From assembly GCF_023634765.1 (NCBI RefSeq), contig NZ_JAMLFX010000001.1, positions 138,643 to 202,642 of the forward strand: DNA of 64,000 nucleotides, given 5' to 3'. The position numbers and the translations under genes are program-made. The DNA comes from Pseudomonas sp. AKS31. GTDB taxonomy: Bacteria; Pseudomonadota; Gammaproteobacteria; Pseudomonadales; Pseudomonadaceae. A model generated the notes under the pieces. It was not told the DNA's origin. It saw only the letters and a program-made list of their open reading frames with translations, and did not search any database. Of the stretch, positions 35,798-46,078 are shown piece by piece. The first letter of the stretch is position 1. Each line of letters opens with the position of its first letter.

Positions 35798-37600
35798 TCA
35801 GAACCACGCATCCTGCATCGCCAGGCACGTATCATCCCGCGCCTCCAGCAATGCCAGTTCATGGTGGCAACCCGGCACCTCCCACGTCAGAAAGTACCGC
35901 GCCGCCTGCAACTTGCCCTTGTAGAAGTCGACATCCGCCGCATTACCTTTCAGCAACCCTTCCTCGGCACGAATCGCCTGCTCCAGCCAGCGCCAGCCAA
36001 TCACTGTGTGGCCGAATACCTTCAGGTACAACGCCGAGTTCGCCAGGCTGCTATTGACCTTGCCTTGCCCCAGATCAGTCAACAAACCGATGGTCACCGT
36101 TTGCAGGCGCGCCACCAGTTGCTCTAAAGGCTCACGCAACGCGGTCAGCGATTCGTATGCCATTGCGCGTTCGGCAGTGGTGGCGATCAGACGAATCAGT
36201 TGCTTGAGCCCCGCGCCACCGTTCTGTGCCAGTTTGCGCCCGAGCAGGTCCAGCGACTGAATGCCGTGGGTGCCTTCGTGGATCGGGTTCAAACGGTTGT
36301 CGCGGTAATACTGCTCTACGGGATATTCGCGGGTGTAACCGTGGCCGCCGAGGATCTGGATCGCCAGTTCGTTGGCCTTGAGGCAGAACTCCGATGGCCA
36401 GGATTTGACGATCGGCGTCAGCAAGTCCAACAGCTCATGCGCCTGTTTACGCTCGGCTTCGCTTTCAAGCGTAGTGGTGTCATCGAACAGGCGAGCGGCA
36501 TACAAGCCGAGGTCAAATGCCCCCTCGACGTAGGATTTCTGCGTCAACAGCATACGTCTGACGTCGGCGTGTTGAATGATCGCAACCGGCGCGGTGGTCG
36601 GGTCTTTGCTATCCGGTACCCGGCCTTGCGGGCGTTCGCGGGCGTATTCCAGCGAATACAGGTAACCGGCATAACCGAGCATCACTGCGCCCATGCCGAC
36701 GCCGATCCGCGCCTCGTTCATCATCTGGAACATGTAGCTCAGGCCGTGATGCGGCTTGCCCACCAGATAACCGACGCACTCGCCGTTATCGCCGAAGTTC
36801 AGCGCCGTCGAAGTGGTGCCGCGCCAGCCCATCTTGTGGAAAAGTCCGGCCAGCAGCACGTCATTACGCTGACCGAGACTGCCGTCATCGTTGACCAGAA
36901 ACTTCGGCACGATAAACAGCGAGATGCCTTTGACCCCCGGCGGCGCGTCCGGCAGCTTGGCCAGCACCATGTGCACGATGTTTTCCGAGAGCGGGTGATC
37001 GCCGCCGGAAATGAAGATCTTGTTGCCCTTCAGGCGAAAGGTGCCGTCCGGCGCAAGCTCGGCGCGGGTACGAATATCCGACAGCGATGAACCGGCGTGG
37101 GGTTCGGTCAGCGCCATGGTGCCGAAGAAACGGCCGTCGATCATGGGCTGCAGGAAGCGCTGTTTCTGCTCGTCAGTGCCGAAACTCTCGATCAGGTTCG
37201 CCGCGCCCATGGTCAGGAACGGATACGAGGTCGACGCAGCATTGGCCGACTGGAAATGCGCAAAACAGGCTTGGGACAGCAGTGTAGGCAATTGCATACC
37301 GCCGGCGTCGAAACCTCTCGCGGCGTTGAGGAACCCGGCCTCAAGGAAGGCATCCACCGCCGGTTTCACTTCAGGAATCAGAATCGCCTTACCGTCCTCG
37401 TAGCGCGGCTCGTTCTCGTCGCCCTTGCGGTTGTGCGGCGCGAAGTACTTCTCGGCGATGCTGCGCGCGGTGCCAATGGCGGCGTCGAAGGTCTCGCGGT
37501 TGTGCTCGGCAAAGCGCTCACGCCGGGTCAGGCCCTCGGCATCAAGGACTTCATACAGCTCGAAAGCCAGATTGCGGGAACTGAGCAGCGTCTCGGACAT
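35798..37600 (-). CDS. Acyl-CoA dehydrogenase, long form
   Basis: A 600-residue flavoenzyme of the long acyl-CoA dehydrogenase group with an extra C-terminal domain. Visible motifs are the flavin-binding GTMALTEPHAGSSLSDI, KGNKIFISGGDH, and the C-terminal QILGGHGYTREYPVEQYYRDNR with the nearby HEGTHGIQSLDL. It introduces the 2,3 double bond in fatty acyl-CoA or a related CoA ester; the chain-length preference is unknown. The length matches the family (about 590-600). A conserved acyl-CoA dehydrogenase also lies near rlmJ in P. aeruginosa (PA5020), as I recall it. Confidence 0.93.
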   Translation of the reverse strand: MSETLLSSRNLAFELYEVLDAEGLTRRERFAEHNRETFDAAIGTARSIAEKYFAPHNRKGDENEPRYEDGKAILIPEVKPAVDAFLEAGFLNAARGFDAGGMQLPTLLSQACFAHFQSANAASTSYPFLTMGAANLIESFGTDEQKQRFLQPMIDGRFFGTMALTEPHAGSSLSDIRTRAELAPDGTFRLKGNKIFISGGDHPLSENIVHMVLAKLPDAPPGVKGISLFIVPKFLVNDDGSLGQRNDVLLAGLFHKMGWRGTTSTALNFGDNGECVGYLVGKPHHGLSYMFQMMNEARIGVGMGAVMLGYAGYLYSLEYARERPQGRVPDSKDPTTAPVAIIQHADVRRMLLTQKSYVEGAFDLGLYAARLFDDTTTLESEAERKQAHELLDLLTPIVKSWPSEFCLKANELAIQILGGHGYTREYPVEQYYRDNRLNPIHEGTHGIQSLDLLGRKLAQNGGAGLKQLIRLIATTAERAMAYESLTALREPLEQLVARLQTVTIGLLTDLGQGKVNSSLANSALYLKVFGHTVIGWRWLEQAIRAEEGLLKGNAADVDFYKGKLQAARYFLTWEVPGCHHELALLEARDDTCLAMQDAWF

Positions 37601-37687
37601 GGCGGCCTACCTGAAATTGGGGTTGGGCCGAGTCTAGGCGTGCGGATAAAGGCTGAACAGGATGATTGATGGGCGTGATACAGAAGC

Positions 37688-37755
37688 AAAAGATCGCAGC
37701 CTTCGGCAGCTCCTACATGGGACGGTGTAGGAGCTGCCGAAGGCTGCGATCTTTT
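37688..37755. repeat. REP doublet (AAAAGATCGCAGCC class)
   Basis: Two 30-bp arms, beginning AAAAGATCGCAGCCTTCGGC, inverted with an 8-bp spacer. It lies between acyl-CoA dehydrogenase and putA, upstream of the former and downstream of the latter. Confidence 0.9.
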
Positions 37756-37812
37756 GATCTTCTGTAGGAGTGATTCCAGGCGACCATTGCGGTCGCCTGG
37801 AGTTACAGCGGT

Positions 37813-40800
37813 TTAACCGATCGTCATCAAGCTCGCATTACCACCCGCCGCAGCCGTGTTAACACTCAACGCCCGCTCAATCACCAGACGCTCCAGCGCA
37901 ATGTTGGTCTCGCCCTGGGACAAGCCCTGAACGCCAACGATCGCGCCGGCACGCTTGGCGATCTGCTGGCAAACGCCGCGCAGCTGGTCGGAATGGCCAT
38001 GATGCAGAACCGCATCAAACACCACCTCATCCTTGTTCCAGTCAGCAACCAGTTTGATCCGCGCCTGAATGTCCTTCGGCAGGCGTGCGAACAGTGCCTT
38101 GCTGATGTCGGACTCCGGCCATACCGCCGAACCGCCTACCGCCAGTACCGCTGCCAATTGCGTCAGCAGATCACCTTCGACTTCTGCCAGGCACAGCACG
38201 TGCTCACGCGGCAGGATCGCGTAGCTGTTTTTCTCACCGGTCGGGCCGGCCAGTACGCGGGTGATGCCGCTCTGCGATTGCGCAGCGTACTGCACGCAGA
38301 GGGTGCTCAGGTCGGCGTACTTGTTGCTGTCAGCCCAGGCTTTCAGCGCGGTCAGCGGTTTGCTCATGGCGTCGCGCAGACGAACGTCCGGCGCTACGGC
38401 AGCATCACCGCGAGCGAAGGATTGTTCGATGGCGTCGGCAGGACGCGTCGACAGCAAGCGGTAGAGATACAGCGGGCCACCGGCTTTCGGACCTGTACCC
38501 GACAGGCCTTCGCCGCCGAATGGCTGCACGCCGACCACGGCACCGACGATGTTACGGTTAACGTAGACGTTACCGGCATTGACGTTGTCGATCACCTTGG
38601 CGATGGTCTCGTCGATGCGCGTGTGCACGCCCAGCGTCAGGCCATAACCGGAAGCGTTGATCTGGCCGATCAGTTGATCGATTTCCTTGCGCTTGTAGCG
38701 CACCACGTGCAGCACCGGACCGAAGATCTCGCGTTGCAGCTCGTCGAAGCTTTCCAGTTCGATCAGCGTCGGCATGACGAAGGTGCCGCGTTTGACTTCT
38801 TCGGTGTCGGCGATAGCGACCTGGTAGACGTTGCGACCTTTGTCGCGCATGCCCTGGATGTGCTTGTCGATGCCAGCCTTGGCTTCGGCGTCAATCACCG
38901 GGCCAATGTCCACGGACAAACGCTCCGGGTTGCCGAGACGGCTTTCAGCCATCGCACCTTTAAGCATTTCGATGACGCGATCAGCAGAGTCTTCCTGCAG
39001 GCACAGTACCCGCAGCGCCGAGCAGCGCTGGCCGGCGCTGTCGAAGGCCGAGGACACCACGTCGATCACCACTTGTTCGGTCAGTGCCGAGGAGTCGACG
39101 ATCATCGCGTTCTGGCCACCGGTTTCGGCGATCAGCGGAATCGGGCGGCCCTGATTGTCGAGGCGACCGGCAATGTTGCGTTGCAGCAGACGCGCAACTT
39201 CGGTCGAACCGGTGAACATCACACCTTTGACGCGCTCATCGCCAACCAGACCAGCGCCGACGGTTTCGCCGCGACCCGGCAGCAGTTGCAGCACGCCTTC
39301 CGGGATGCCGGCCTCAAGCATCAGGCGCACAGCCTGAGCAGCCACCAGCGGGGTTTGTTCGGCCGGTTTGGCTAGTACCGGGTTACCGGCAGCCAGTGCG
39401 GCAGCGACCTGGCCACTGAAGATCGCCAGCGGGAAGTTCCACGGGCTGATGCACACCACCGGGCCCAGTGGGCGGTGGGCGTCGTTGCTGAAATCGTTGC
39501 GAGCCTGCACCGCGTAGTAGCGCAGGAAGTCCACGGCTTCGCGGACTTCGGCGATGGCGTTGGCGAAGGTCTTGCCCGCTTCGCGAGCCAGCAGGCCCAT
39601 CAACGGCTGGATTTCGCCTTCCATCAAGTCAGCGGCACGCTCCAGAATCGCGGCACGTTCGGCCGGCGGGGTGGCCTGCCAGATTGGCGCTGCATTCAAG
39701 GCGCACTGAATGGCGTTGTCGACGTCTTCGACGGTGGCTTCTTGAACATGACCGACCACATCACGGTGATCGGCAGGGTTCAGAACGGCTGCCGGCGTTT
39801 CGTTGCTGGAGGCGCAACCGAGCATCGGCGCGGCTTTCCAGTCGTTGTGCGCAGTGGCAAGCAAGGCGCAGGACAGCGAAGCCAGACGATGTTCGTTGGC
39901 CATGTCGATGCCGCTGGAGTTGGCGCGCTCGGCACCGTACAGATCACGCGGCAGCGGAATGCGCGGGTGCGGCAGGCCGAAACCACCTTCCACGGTCGCC
40001 ATCTGCTCGATCTGCGCCACCGGATCGGCCACCAGTTCCTGAATCGAAATCGACTGGTCGGCGATGCGGTTGACGAACGAGGTGTTCGCGCCGTTTTCCA
40101 GCAAGCGACGTACGAGGTACGCCAGCAGGGTTTCGTGGGTGCCGACCGGTGCGTACACGCGGCACGGACGGTTCAGCTTGCCTTCGGAAACTTTGCCGAC
40201 AACCTGCTCGTAAAGCGGTTCGCCCATACCGTGCAGGCACTGGAATTCGTACTGGCCCGGGTAATAGTTCTGACCAGCAATGTGGTAAATGGCCGACAGG
40301 GTGTGGGCGTTGTGCGTGGCGAATTGCGGGTAGATGACTTCCGGCACCGACAGCAGTTTGCGTGCGCAAGCGATGTAGGAAACGTCGGTGTACACCTTGC
40401 GGGTGTACACCGGATAGCCTTCCAGACCTTCGACCTGGGCACGCTTGATTTCGCTGTCCCAGTACGCGCCTTTCACCAGACGGATCATCAGGCGATGACG
40501 GCTGCGACGTGCCAGATCAATCACATAGTCGATCACGTACGGGCAACGCTTCTGGTAAGCCTGGATGACGAAACCGATGCCGTTCCAGCCGGTCAGTTGC
40601 GGCTCAAAACACAGGCGCTCCAGCAGATCCAGCGACAGTTCGAGACGGTCGGCCTCTTCGGCGTCGATGTTCAGGCCGATGTCGTATTGCTTGGCCAACA
40701 GGGTCAGCGACAGCAGGCGCGGGTACAGCTCGTCCATCACGCGCTCGTACTGCGCACGGCTGTAACGCGGGTGCAATGCAGACAGCTTGATGGAAATGCC

Positions 40801-41766
40801 CGGGCCTTCATAAATCCCACGGCCGTGGGAGGCTTTGCCGATCGAGTGAATGGCTTGTTCGTACGACGCCAGGTACTTCTGCGCGTCGTGCTCGGTCAGG
40901 GCCGCTTCACCGAGCATGTCGTAGGAGTAACGGAAGCCCTTGGCTTCGAACTTGCTCGCGTTGGCCAGCGCTTCGGCGATGGTCTCGCCGGTGACGAACT
41001 GCTCGCCCATCAGGCGCATGGCCATGTCGACGCCTTTGCGGATCATCGGCTCGCCGCTCTTGCCGATGATGCGGCTCAGCGAAGAAGTCAGGCCGGCTTC
41101 GTTGTGCGTCGAGACCAGTTTGCCGGTCAGCAGCAGGCCCCAGGTGGCGGCGTTGACGAACAGCGACGGGCTGTTGCCCAAATGCGGATGCCAGTTGCCG
41201 GTGCTGATCTTGTCGCGGATCAGTGCGTCGCGAGTGCCTTTGTCCGGGATACGCAGCAGCGCTTCGGCCAGGCACATCAGGGCTACGCCTTCCTGGGACG
41301 ACAGGGAAAATTCCTGCAGCAGACCCTGAACAATGCCTGCACGACCGCCAGCACTTTTCTGGTTACGCAGTTTTTCCGCAATGGAAGCGGCGAGTTTGTT
41401 GGTGGCTTCAGCCATCGGTGCCGGCAGGCGAGCCTGCTCGATCAGCATCGGCACGACTTCCGGCTCAGGGCGACGGTAAGCGGCGGTGATCGAAGCGCGC
41501 AGAACGGACTGCGGGAGGATGCTTTCGGCGAATTCGAGGAAGCACTGGTGGGCGTGATCGGTGTGGACTTCGCCCGCCTCATCGGCGTCCTTGGCGGTCA
41601 AACCGTTCAGCTCGGTCAGGGTTGCACCACCCTCGAGTTTTTCCAGGTAATTGAAAATTGCCTGCTTGATCAGCCAGTGCGGTGTGCGATCAATCGAGGT
41701 CGCGGCCGCCTTCAGGCGCTCGCGGGTCGGGTCATCAAGTTTGACCCCAAGGGTGGTGGTAGCCAT
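37813..41766 (-). CDS. putA: Trifunctional proline utilisation protein PutA
   Basis: A 1317-residue protein. Residues 1-45 form a ribbon-helix-helix DNA-binding domain ([19 protein letters not shown]). The proline dehydrogenase barrel spans about 250-560, including [18 protein letters not shown]. The glutamate-semialdehyde dehydrogenase spans about 650-1130, with catalytic Cys near residue 917 in [13 protein letters not shown] further C-terminal domain follows. It oxidises proline to glutamate and, when not membrane-bound, represses put genes. The ATG at 41766 has GAGG 8 bases upstream. It is divergent from putP, and six GTTGCA motifs lie between. Confidence 0.97.
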   Translation of the reverse strand: MATTTLGVKLDDPTRERLKAAATSIDRTPHWLIKQAIFNYLEKLEGGATLTELNGLTAKDADEAGEVHTDHAHQCFLEFAESILPQSVLRASITAAYRRPEPEVVPMLIEQARLPAPMAEATNKLAASIAEKLRNQKSAGGRAGIVQGLLQEFSLSSQEGVALMCLAEALLRIPDKGTRDALIRDKISTGNWHPHLGNSPSLFVNAATWGLLLTGKLVSTHNEAGLTSSLSRIIGKSGEPMIRKGVDMAMRLMGEQFVTGETIAEALANASKFEAKGFRYSYDMLGEAALTEHDAQKYLASYEQAIHSIGKASHGRGIYEGPGISIKLSALHPRYSRAQYERVMDELYPRLLSLTLLAKQYDIGLNIDAEEADRLELSLDLLERLCFEPQLTGWNGIGFVIQAYQKRCPYVIDYVIDLARRSRHRLMIRLVKGAYWDSEIKRAQVEGLEGYPVYTRKVYTDVSYIACARKLLSVPEVIYPQFATHNAHTLSAIYHIAGQNYYPGQYEFQCLHGMGEPLYEQVVGKVSEGKLNRPCRVYAPVGTHETLLAYLVRRLLENGANTSFVNRIADQSISIQELVADPVAQIEQMATVEGGFGLPHPRIPLPRDLYGAERANSSGIDMANEHRLASLSCALLATAHNDWKAAPMLGCASSNETPAAVLNPADHRDVVGHVQEATVEDVDNAIQCALNAAPIWQATPPAERAAILERAADLMEGEIQPLMGLLAREAGKTFANAIAEVREAVDFLRYYAVQARNDFSNDAHRPLGPVVCISPWNFPLAIFSGQVAAALAAGNPVLAKPAEQTPLVAAQAVRLMLEAGIPEGVLQLLPGRGETVGAGLVGDERVKGVMFTGSTEVARLLQRNIAGRLDNQGRPIPLIAETGGQNAMIVDSSALTEQVVIDVVSSAFDSAGQRCSALRVLCLQEDSADRVIEMLKGAMAESRLGNPERLSVDIGPVIDAEAKAGIDKHIQGMRDKGRNVYQVAIADTEEVKRGTFVMPTLIELESFDELQREIFGPVLHVVRYKRKEIDQLIGQINASGYGLTLGVHTRIDETIAKVIDNVNAGNVYVNRNIVGAVVGVQPFGGEGLSGTGPKAGGPLYLYRLLSTRPADAIEQSFARGDAAVAPDVRLRDAMSKPLTALKAWADSNKYADLSTLCVQYAAQSQSGITRVLAGPTGEKNSYAILPREHVLCLAEVEGDLLTQLAAVLAVGGSAVWPESDISKALFARLPKDIQARIKLVADWNKDEVVFDAVLHHGHSDQLRGVCQQIAKRAGAIVGVQGLSQGETNIALERLVIERALSVNTAAAGGNASLMTIG

Positions 41767-42224
41767 ATTTTTATCCTCATGGTTGCCACAGTTGCGTGGC
41801 ATCAGCTGGCGGCAAGATTAGCCGTGCGCTGAAAGAGGTGCAACCGGGTGCAACCCTTTTTTTGTCGGAATAATACGCAGCTCGTCAGGAATTATTTTCC
41901 GGTACGAAAGTACCGCTCCTGCTTGGTGCTTTTGCTTCTAGCAAAGGGGCGTGACTGCCACAAAAGGGAGCAAAAACGGGGTGTTTGTCGATAAATCCGA
42001 CTGGGTGCAACTTATTCTCACGAAACTGGTTGCACCTTATTTGATTTGTTGCATAGCATTCGCGCCCTAGGTGCAACCGGGAATAACCCGGTGTGCCGGC
42101 TGATGGCTTTCCTGGGGAAACATCAGTCCTAAATGCGCGGGATCCCGGATCGTCTGCCAAACGTCGTCGTTTGCGTGCGGTTCATCACCGCCGCTACATA
42201 AAAACAAAGCCAGGGCGTAACTCA
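41767..42224. promoter_or_regulatory. putA-putP control region with six GTTGCA elements
   Basis: GTTGCA, the consensus for PutA binding in E. coli, occurs in this gap in both orientations: TGCAAC at 41839-41844, 41849-41854, 42006-42011 and 42072-42077, and GTTGCA at 42029-42034 and 42048-42053. Two sit close to the putA start and four near putP. The 458-bp gap has no credible gene. PutA probably represses both genes here when proline is absent. Confidence 0.85.
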
Positions 42225-43709
42225 ATGAGCGTAAGCAATCCAACCCTGATCACGTTCGTGATCTACATCGCAGCAATGGTGCTGATCGGCTTGATGGCCT
42301 ATCGCTCCACCAACAACCTTTCTGACTATATTCTCGGTGGTCGCAGCCTCGGCAGCGTCGTCACCGCGCTGTCCGCCGGTGCGTCCGACATGAGCGGCTG
42401 GTTGTTGATGGGCCTGCCGGGCGCCATCTATATGTCCGGTCTGTCCGAAAGCTGGATCGCCATCGGTCTGGTCATCGGTGCCTACCTGAACTGGCTGTTC
42501 GTTGCCGGCCGTCTGCGCGTGCAGACCGAGCACAACGGCGACGCCCTGACCCTGCCGGACTACTTCGCCAGCCGTTTTGAAGACAAAAGCGGTCTGCTGC
42601 GGATCATCTCGGCGATCGTGATTCTGGTGTTCTTCACCATCTACTGCGCTTCCGGCATCGTCGCCGGTGCACGTCTGTTCGAAAGCACCTTCGGCATGTC
42701 CTACGAGACGGCGCTGTGGGCCGGTGCTGCGGCGACCATCGCCTACACCTTTATCGGTGGTTTCCTCGCGGTGAGCTGGACCGACACCGTACAAGCCACG
42801 CTGATGATTTTCGCCCTGATCCTGACGCCGATCATCGTGCTGCTGGCCACTGGCGGCGTCGACACCACGTTCCTGGCCATCGAAGCTCAAGATCCAAGCA
42901 ACTTCGACATGCTTAAAGGCACTACCTTCATCGGCATCATCTCGCTGATGGGCTGGGGTCTGGGCTACTTCGGTCAGCCGCACATCCTCGCGCGTTTCAT
43001 GGCGGCGGATTCGGTGAAGTCGATCGCCAAGGCGCGTCGCATTTCCATGACCTGGATGATCCTGTGCCTGGGCGGCACCGTGGCGGTGGGCTTCTTCGGT
43101 ATCGCTTACTTCTCGGCGCACCCGGAAGTGGCCGGTCCCGTGACCGAAAACCACGAGCGTGTGTTCATCGAACTGGCCAAGATCCTCTTCAACCCATGGA
43201 TTGCCGGTGTGTTGCTGTCGGCCATCCTGGCTGCAGTGATGAGCACCCTGAGCTGCCAGTTGCTGGTGTGCTCGAGTGCCCTGACCGAAGACTTCTACAA
43301 AACCTTCCTGCGTAAATCCGCTTCCCAGGTTGAACTGGTCTGGGTCGGTCGCGCCATGGTGCTGTTGGTTGCACTGATCGCGATCGCCCTGGCCGCCAAC
43401 CCGGAAAACCGCGTACTGGGCCTGGTGTCCTACGCCTGGGCCGGTTTCGGTGCTGCGTTCGGTCCGGTTGTGCTGATCTCGGTGGTCTGGAAAGACATGA
43501 CCCGCAACGGCGCACTGGCCGGTATCCTGGTCGGCGCGATCACCGTGGTGGTCTGGAAGCATTTCGAACTGCTGGGTCTGTACGAAATCATCCCGGGCTT
43601 TATCTTCGCCAGCCTGGCCATCTACATCGTCAGCAAAATGGGCGAGCCGACCAAAGGCATGGTGCAGCGCTTCGAAGCGGCGGAAAAAGATTTCCACCTG
43701 AACAAGTAA
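42225..43709 (+). CDS. putP: Sodium/proline symporter PutP
   Basis: A 494-residue sodium/solute symporter with about 13 membrane helices. Family markers are the N-terminal NLSDYILGGRSLGSVVTALSAGASDMSGWLLMGLPG (Na+ and proline binding), GWGLGYFGQPHILARFMA and LLSAILAAVMSTLSCQLLVCSSAL. It imports proline with Na+ to feed PutA. The ATG at 42225 is preceded by a weak ribosome site (GGCG); the long upstream in-frame extension lies in the control region. A strong terminator follows. Confidence 0.96.
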   Translation: MSVSNPTLITFVIYIAAMVLIGLMAYRSTNNLSDYILGGRSLGSVVTALSAGASDMSGWLLMGLPGAIYMSGLSESWIAIGLVIGAYLNWLFVAGRLRVQTEHNGDALTLPDYFASRFEDKSGLLRIISAIVILVFFTIYCASGIVAGARLFESTFGMSYETALWAGAAATIAYTFIGGFLAVSWTDTVQATLMIFALILTPIIVLLATGGVDTTFLAIEAQDPSNFDMLKGTTFIGIISLMGWGLGYFGQPHILARFMAADSVKSIAKARRISMTWMILCLGGTVAVGFFGIAYFSAHPEVAGPVTENHERVFIELAKILFNPWIAGVLLSAILAAVMSTLSCQLLVCSSALTEDFYKTFLRKSASQVELVWVGRAMVLLVALIAIALAANPENRVLGLVSYAWAGFGAAFGPVVLISVVWKDMTRNGALAGILVGAITVVVWKHFELLGLYEIIPGFIFASLAIYIVSKMGEPTKGMVQRFEAAEKDFHLNK

Positions 43710-43736
43710 TTGTTCTGAGCTGATGCTCACCCGAAA

Positions 43737-43772
43737 ACGGCCCGTTTCCTACAGGAGACGGGCCGTTTTTTT
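43737..43772 (+). terminator. Rho-independent terminator of putP
   Basis: ACGGCCCGT and ACGGGCCGT form the stem, extended through TTCCT/GGAG pairing, followed by seven T residues. It lies about 28 bp after the putP stop. Confidence 0.92.
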
Positions 43773-43805
43773 GTGCCTGTGATTTCTTGCCAACCCTGAA
43801 GAAAC

Positions 43806-43897
43806 CTGTGGGAGCTGGCTTGCCAGCGATAGCGGTGTGTCAGTCAGCGAATAGGTTGAATGTGCCGACCTCATCGCTGGCAAGCCAGCTCCCACAG
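43806..43897. repeat. REP doublet (GGCTTGCCAGCGAT class)
   Basis: Inverted 25-bp arms CTGTGGGAGCTGGCTTGCCA... with a 42-bp spacer, between putP and vgrG. Identical class to 6167-6258 and 62939-63030. Confidence 0.9.
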
Positions 43898-44023
43898 GGA
43901 TCCGTGGTGGGATTGTAGGATTTGTCTGTAGTTGAAGGCGCTGCTTTTTGCAGGGTTTTTCATCAATGAAAGTAGGGCAAATCTGATTTTCCCGTCCCCC
44001 ATTCTTCACCCCTTGCCCCTCAT

Positions 44024-44051
44024 GCAGAATCGCCCGCCCTTCATTCTGCAG
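44024..44051 (+). promoter_or_regulatory. Hairpin just upstream of vgrG
   Basis: TGCAGAAT and ATTCTGCA form a perfect 8-bp inverted repeat with a 12-base loop, ending 11 bases before the vgrG ATG and next to the presumed ribosome site (GAGAG). It could affect translation or be an operator. Apart from this hairpin, the putP terminator and the REP doublet, nothing else was seen in the 353-bp gap 43710-44062. Confidence 0.45.
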
Positions 44052-44062
44052 AGAGACATCGG

Positions 44063-46078
44063 ATGTTCGCGCCTGCCAATCAACCGCGTTTCACGTTGAC
44101 CCTCGAAGGCGCCCAGCATGACCTCAAAGTCCTTGAGTTCACGGGCAAGGAAGCCATCAGCCAACCCTTTCGTTTCGAGCTGGAACTGGTCAGCGAACGG
44201 CCGGATCTGGACCTCGAAAGCCTGCTGCACTGTCAGGCTTTTCTGAGTCTGGATGCTCAGGGTTCCGGTATCCACGGTCAGATTTATCAGGTCGGGCAGG
44301 GTGATTCCGGGAAACGTCTGACGCGTTATCACTTAAGCCTGGTCCCGCGTCTGACCTACCTCGGGCAACGGATCAATCAGCGGATCTTCCAGCATCTGAC
44401 GGTGCCGCAAATTGTCGCGCGAGTGCTCAAGGATCATTCGATTCTGCGTGATGCCTTTGAATTTCGCCTCGGCAGCGAATACCCGGTACGTGAGTATTGC
44501 GTGCAGTACGCCGAGAGCGATCTGGCCTTTATCCAGCGCCTGTGTGCCGAGGTCGGCATTCATTACCACTTTCAGCACAGCCCGCAAGGTCACCTGTTGG
44601 TCTTCGGCGATGATCAGACCGTGTTCCCGCGTCTGGCCGAGTCGACGGTGTATCTGCCGGGCAGTGGCATGTCTGCTGGTGCGCCGGCGATTCAGCGTTT
44701 CAATGTGCGCGTGGAAACCCGCACCAGCGTGGTCACCCGGCGCGATTACAACTTCGAAAAACCGCGGCTGCAATTGCAAAGCCGAGTCGACGGCGAGCAG
44801 CGCCCGGTGCTCGAGGACTATCACTTTCCCGGCCAATTCAACGATCGGGAAACTGGCAAGCATCTCGCTCAGCGGGCACTCGAGCGACATGTCGCCGATT
44901 ACCGTCAGGCCGAGGGCATCAGCGACCAATCCGCACTGGTTTGCGGGCATTTCCTGCAACTGACCGAGCATCCGCGCCACGACTGGAATGACCTGTGGCT
45001 GCTGACCGCCCTCGAGCATCATGGCCGTCAGCCGCAAGTGCTGGAGGAATCGGTGACCAGCGATGGCGAGGGATTTCAGGGTTACCGTAATACCTTTGTT
45101 GCCACGCCGTGGGACGTGTTTTTCCGTCCGGCAATGGGGCTGGAAAAACCACGTATGCTCGGCTATCAACCGGCGGTTGTGACCGGGCCGAAAGACACGG
45201 AAATCCACTGTGACGAGTACGGCCGGGTCAAGGTGCAACTGGCCTGGGATCGCGACGGTGAATTGAACGAGCATTCCAGTTGCTGGCTGCGCGTTGCCAC
45301 TAACTGGGCGCACGACCGTTACGGCAGCGTGTTGATTCCGCGAGTAGGCATGGAAGTGCTGGTCGGCTTCATCGATGCCGATGCCGATAAACCGCTGGTC
45401 GTGGGCTGCCTGCCCAACGCCGCGACACCGATCCCGCTGGACTTGCCAGCGGACAAGACCCGCAGCATTTTCCGCAGCCAGAGCAGCCCCGGCGGTGGCG
45501 GCTACAACGAACTGCGCATCGAGGATCGCAAAGGCGCCGAAGAAATCTACCTGCGTGCTCAACGCAACTGGACGCAGCATGTGTTGAATGATCAACAGGT
45601 GCAGGTCGACAACCAGCGCAGCATCGTCGTCACCGGGACTGCTCGGCATGAGTTGAAGGCCGATGAGCAGCGCATCACTCACGGTCAGCGCCAGACCGAA
45701 GTGAAGCAGGACGACCATCTGAGCGTGATCGGCAGCCGACATATCAAGGTGGCCAATCAGGCAACCAGTGCCAGCCAGCAGTTCCACGTCAGCGCCGGTC
45801 AGCAAGTGGTCATCGATGGCGGCGCGAGTGCGACGATTCAGGCCGGTGGGCAGTGGATCAACATCGGCCCCGGCGGCATTTTCAGCAGCGTGCCGATTGT
45901 CGTGGGCGGCGCGCCGATGGCGGCGATGAGTGCCGCACCAGTGGCGCCGGGATTGCCGGAGAAACTCGCCGCCGCGCCGGCAGCCATGCTCACCGCCGCA
46001 CAAATCATGAGCTTCAAGGGTGATGCGCCATTCTGCGAAGAGTGTGAGCGTTGCAAGGACGGTCTCTGTGCAGCCTGA
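44063..46078 (+). CDS. vgrG: Type VI secretion tip protein VgrG
   Basis: A 671-residue VgrG. The gp27-like part spans about residues 1-370 (QPFRFELELVSE, AFIQRLCAEVGIHYHF), followed by the OB-fold gp5-like core (EIHCDEYGRVKVQLAWDRDG, then GVMEVL-type PRVGMEVLVGFIDADADKP). A short beta-helix spike region begins near residue 500. No enzymatic extension is seen; the tail is Ala-rich and ends in a Cys cluster (CEECERC and a final C). It forms the needle tip of a T6SS whose structural genes are not in this window. The start at 44063 has GAGAG upstream. The DUF4123 gene begins inside its end. Confidence 0.95.
   Translation: MFAPANQPRFTLTLEGAQHDLKVLEFTGKEAISQPFRFELELVSERPDLDLESLLHCQAFLSLDAQGSGIHGQIYQVGQGDSGKRLTRYHLSLVPRLTYLGQRINQRIFQHLTVPQIVARVLKDHSILRDAFEFRLGSEYPVREYCVQYAESDLAFIQRLCAEVGIHYHFQHSPQGHLLVFGDDQTVFPRLAESTVYLPGSGMSAGAPAIQRFNVRVETRTSVVTRRDYNFEKPRLQLQSRVDGEQRPVLEDYHFPGQFNDRETGKHLAQRALERHVADYRQAEGISDQSALVCGHFLQLTEHPRHDWNDLWLLTALEHHGRQPQVLEESVTSDGEGFQGYRNTFVATPWDVFFRPAMGLEKPRMLGYQPAVVTGPKDTEIHCDEYGRVKVQLAWDRDGELNEHSSCWLRVATNWAHDRYGSVLIPRVGMEVLVGFIDADADKPLVVGCLPNAATPIPLDLPADKTRSIFRSQSSPGGGGYNELRIEDRKGAEEIYLRAQRNWTQHVLNDQQVQVDNQRSIVVTGTARHELKADEQRITHGQRQTEVKQDDHLSVIGSRHIKVANQATSASQQFHVSAGQQVVIDGGASATIQAGGQWINIGPGGIFSSVPIVVGGAPMAAMSAAPVAPGLPEKLAAAPAAMLTAAQIMSFKGDAPFCEECERCKDGLCAA

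Noticed and set aside
39475..41832. 785-codon open frame antisense to putA
   Set aside because: Mirror of the PutA codons; crosses the putA start and has no recognisable domain.
41885..42160. 91-codon open frame in the putA-putP gap
   Set aside because: Spans the GTTGCA operator elements; no ribosome site and no recognisable product.
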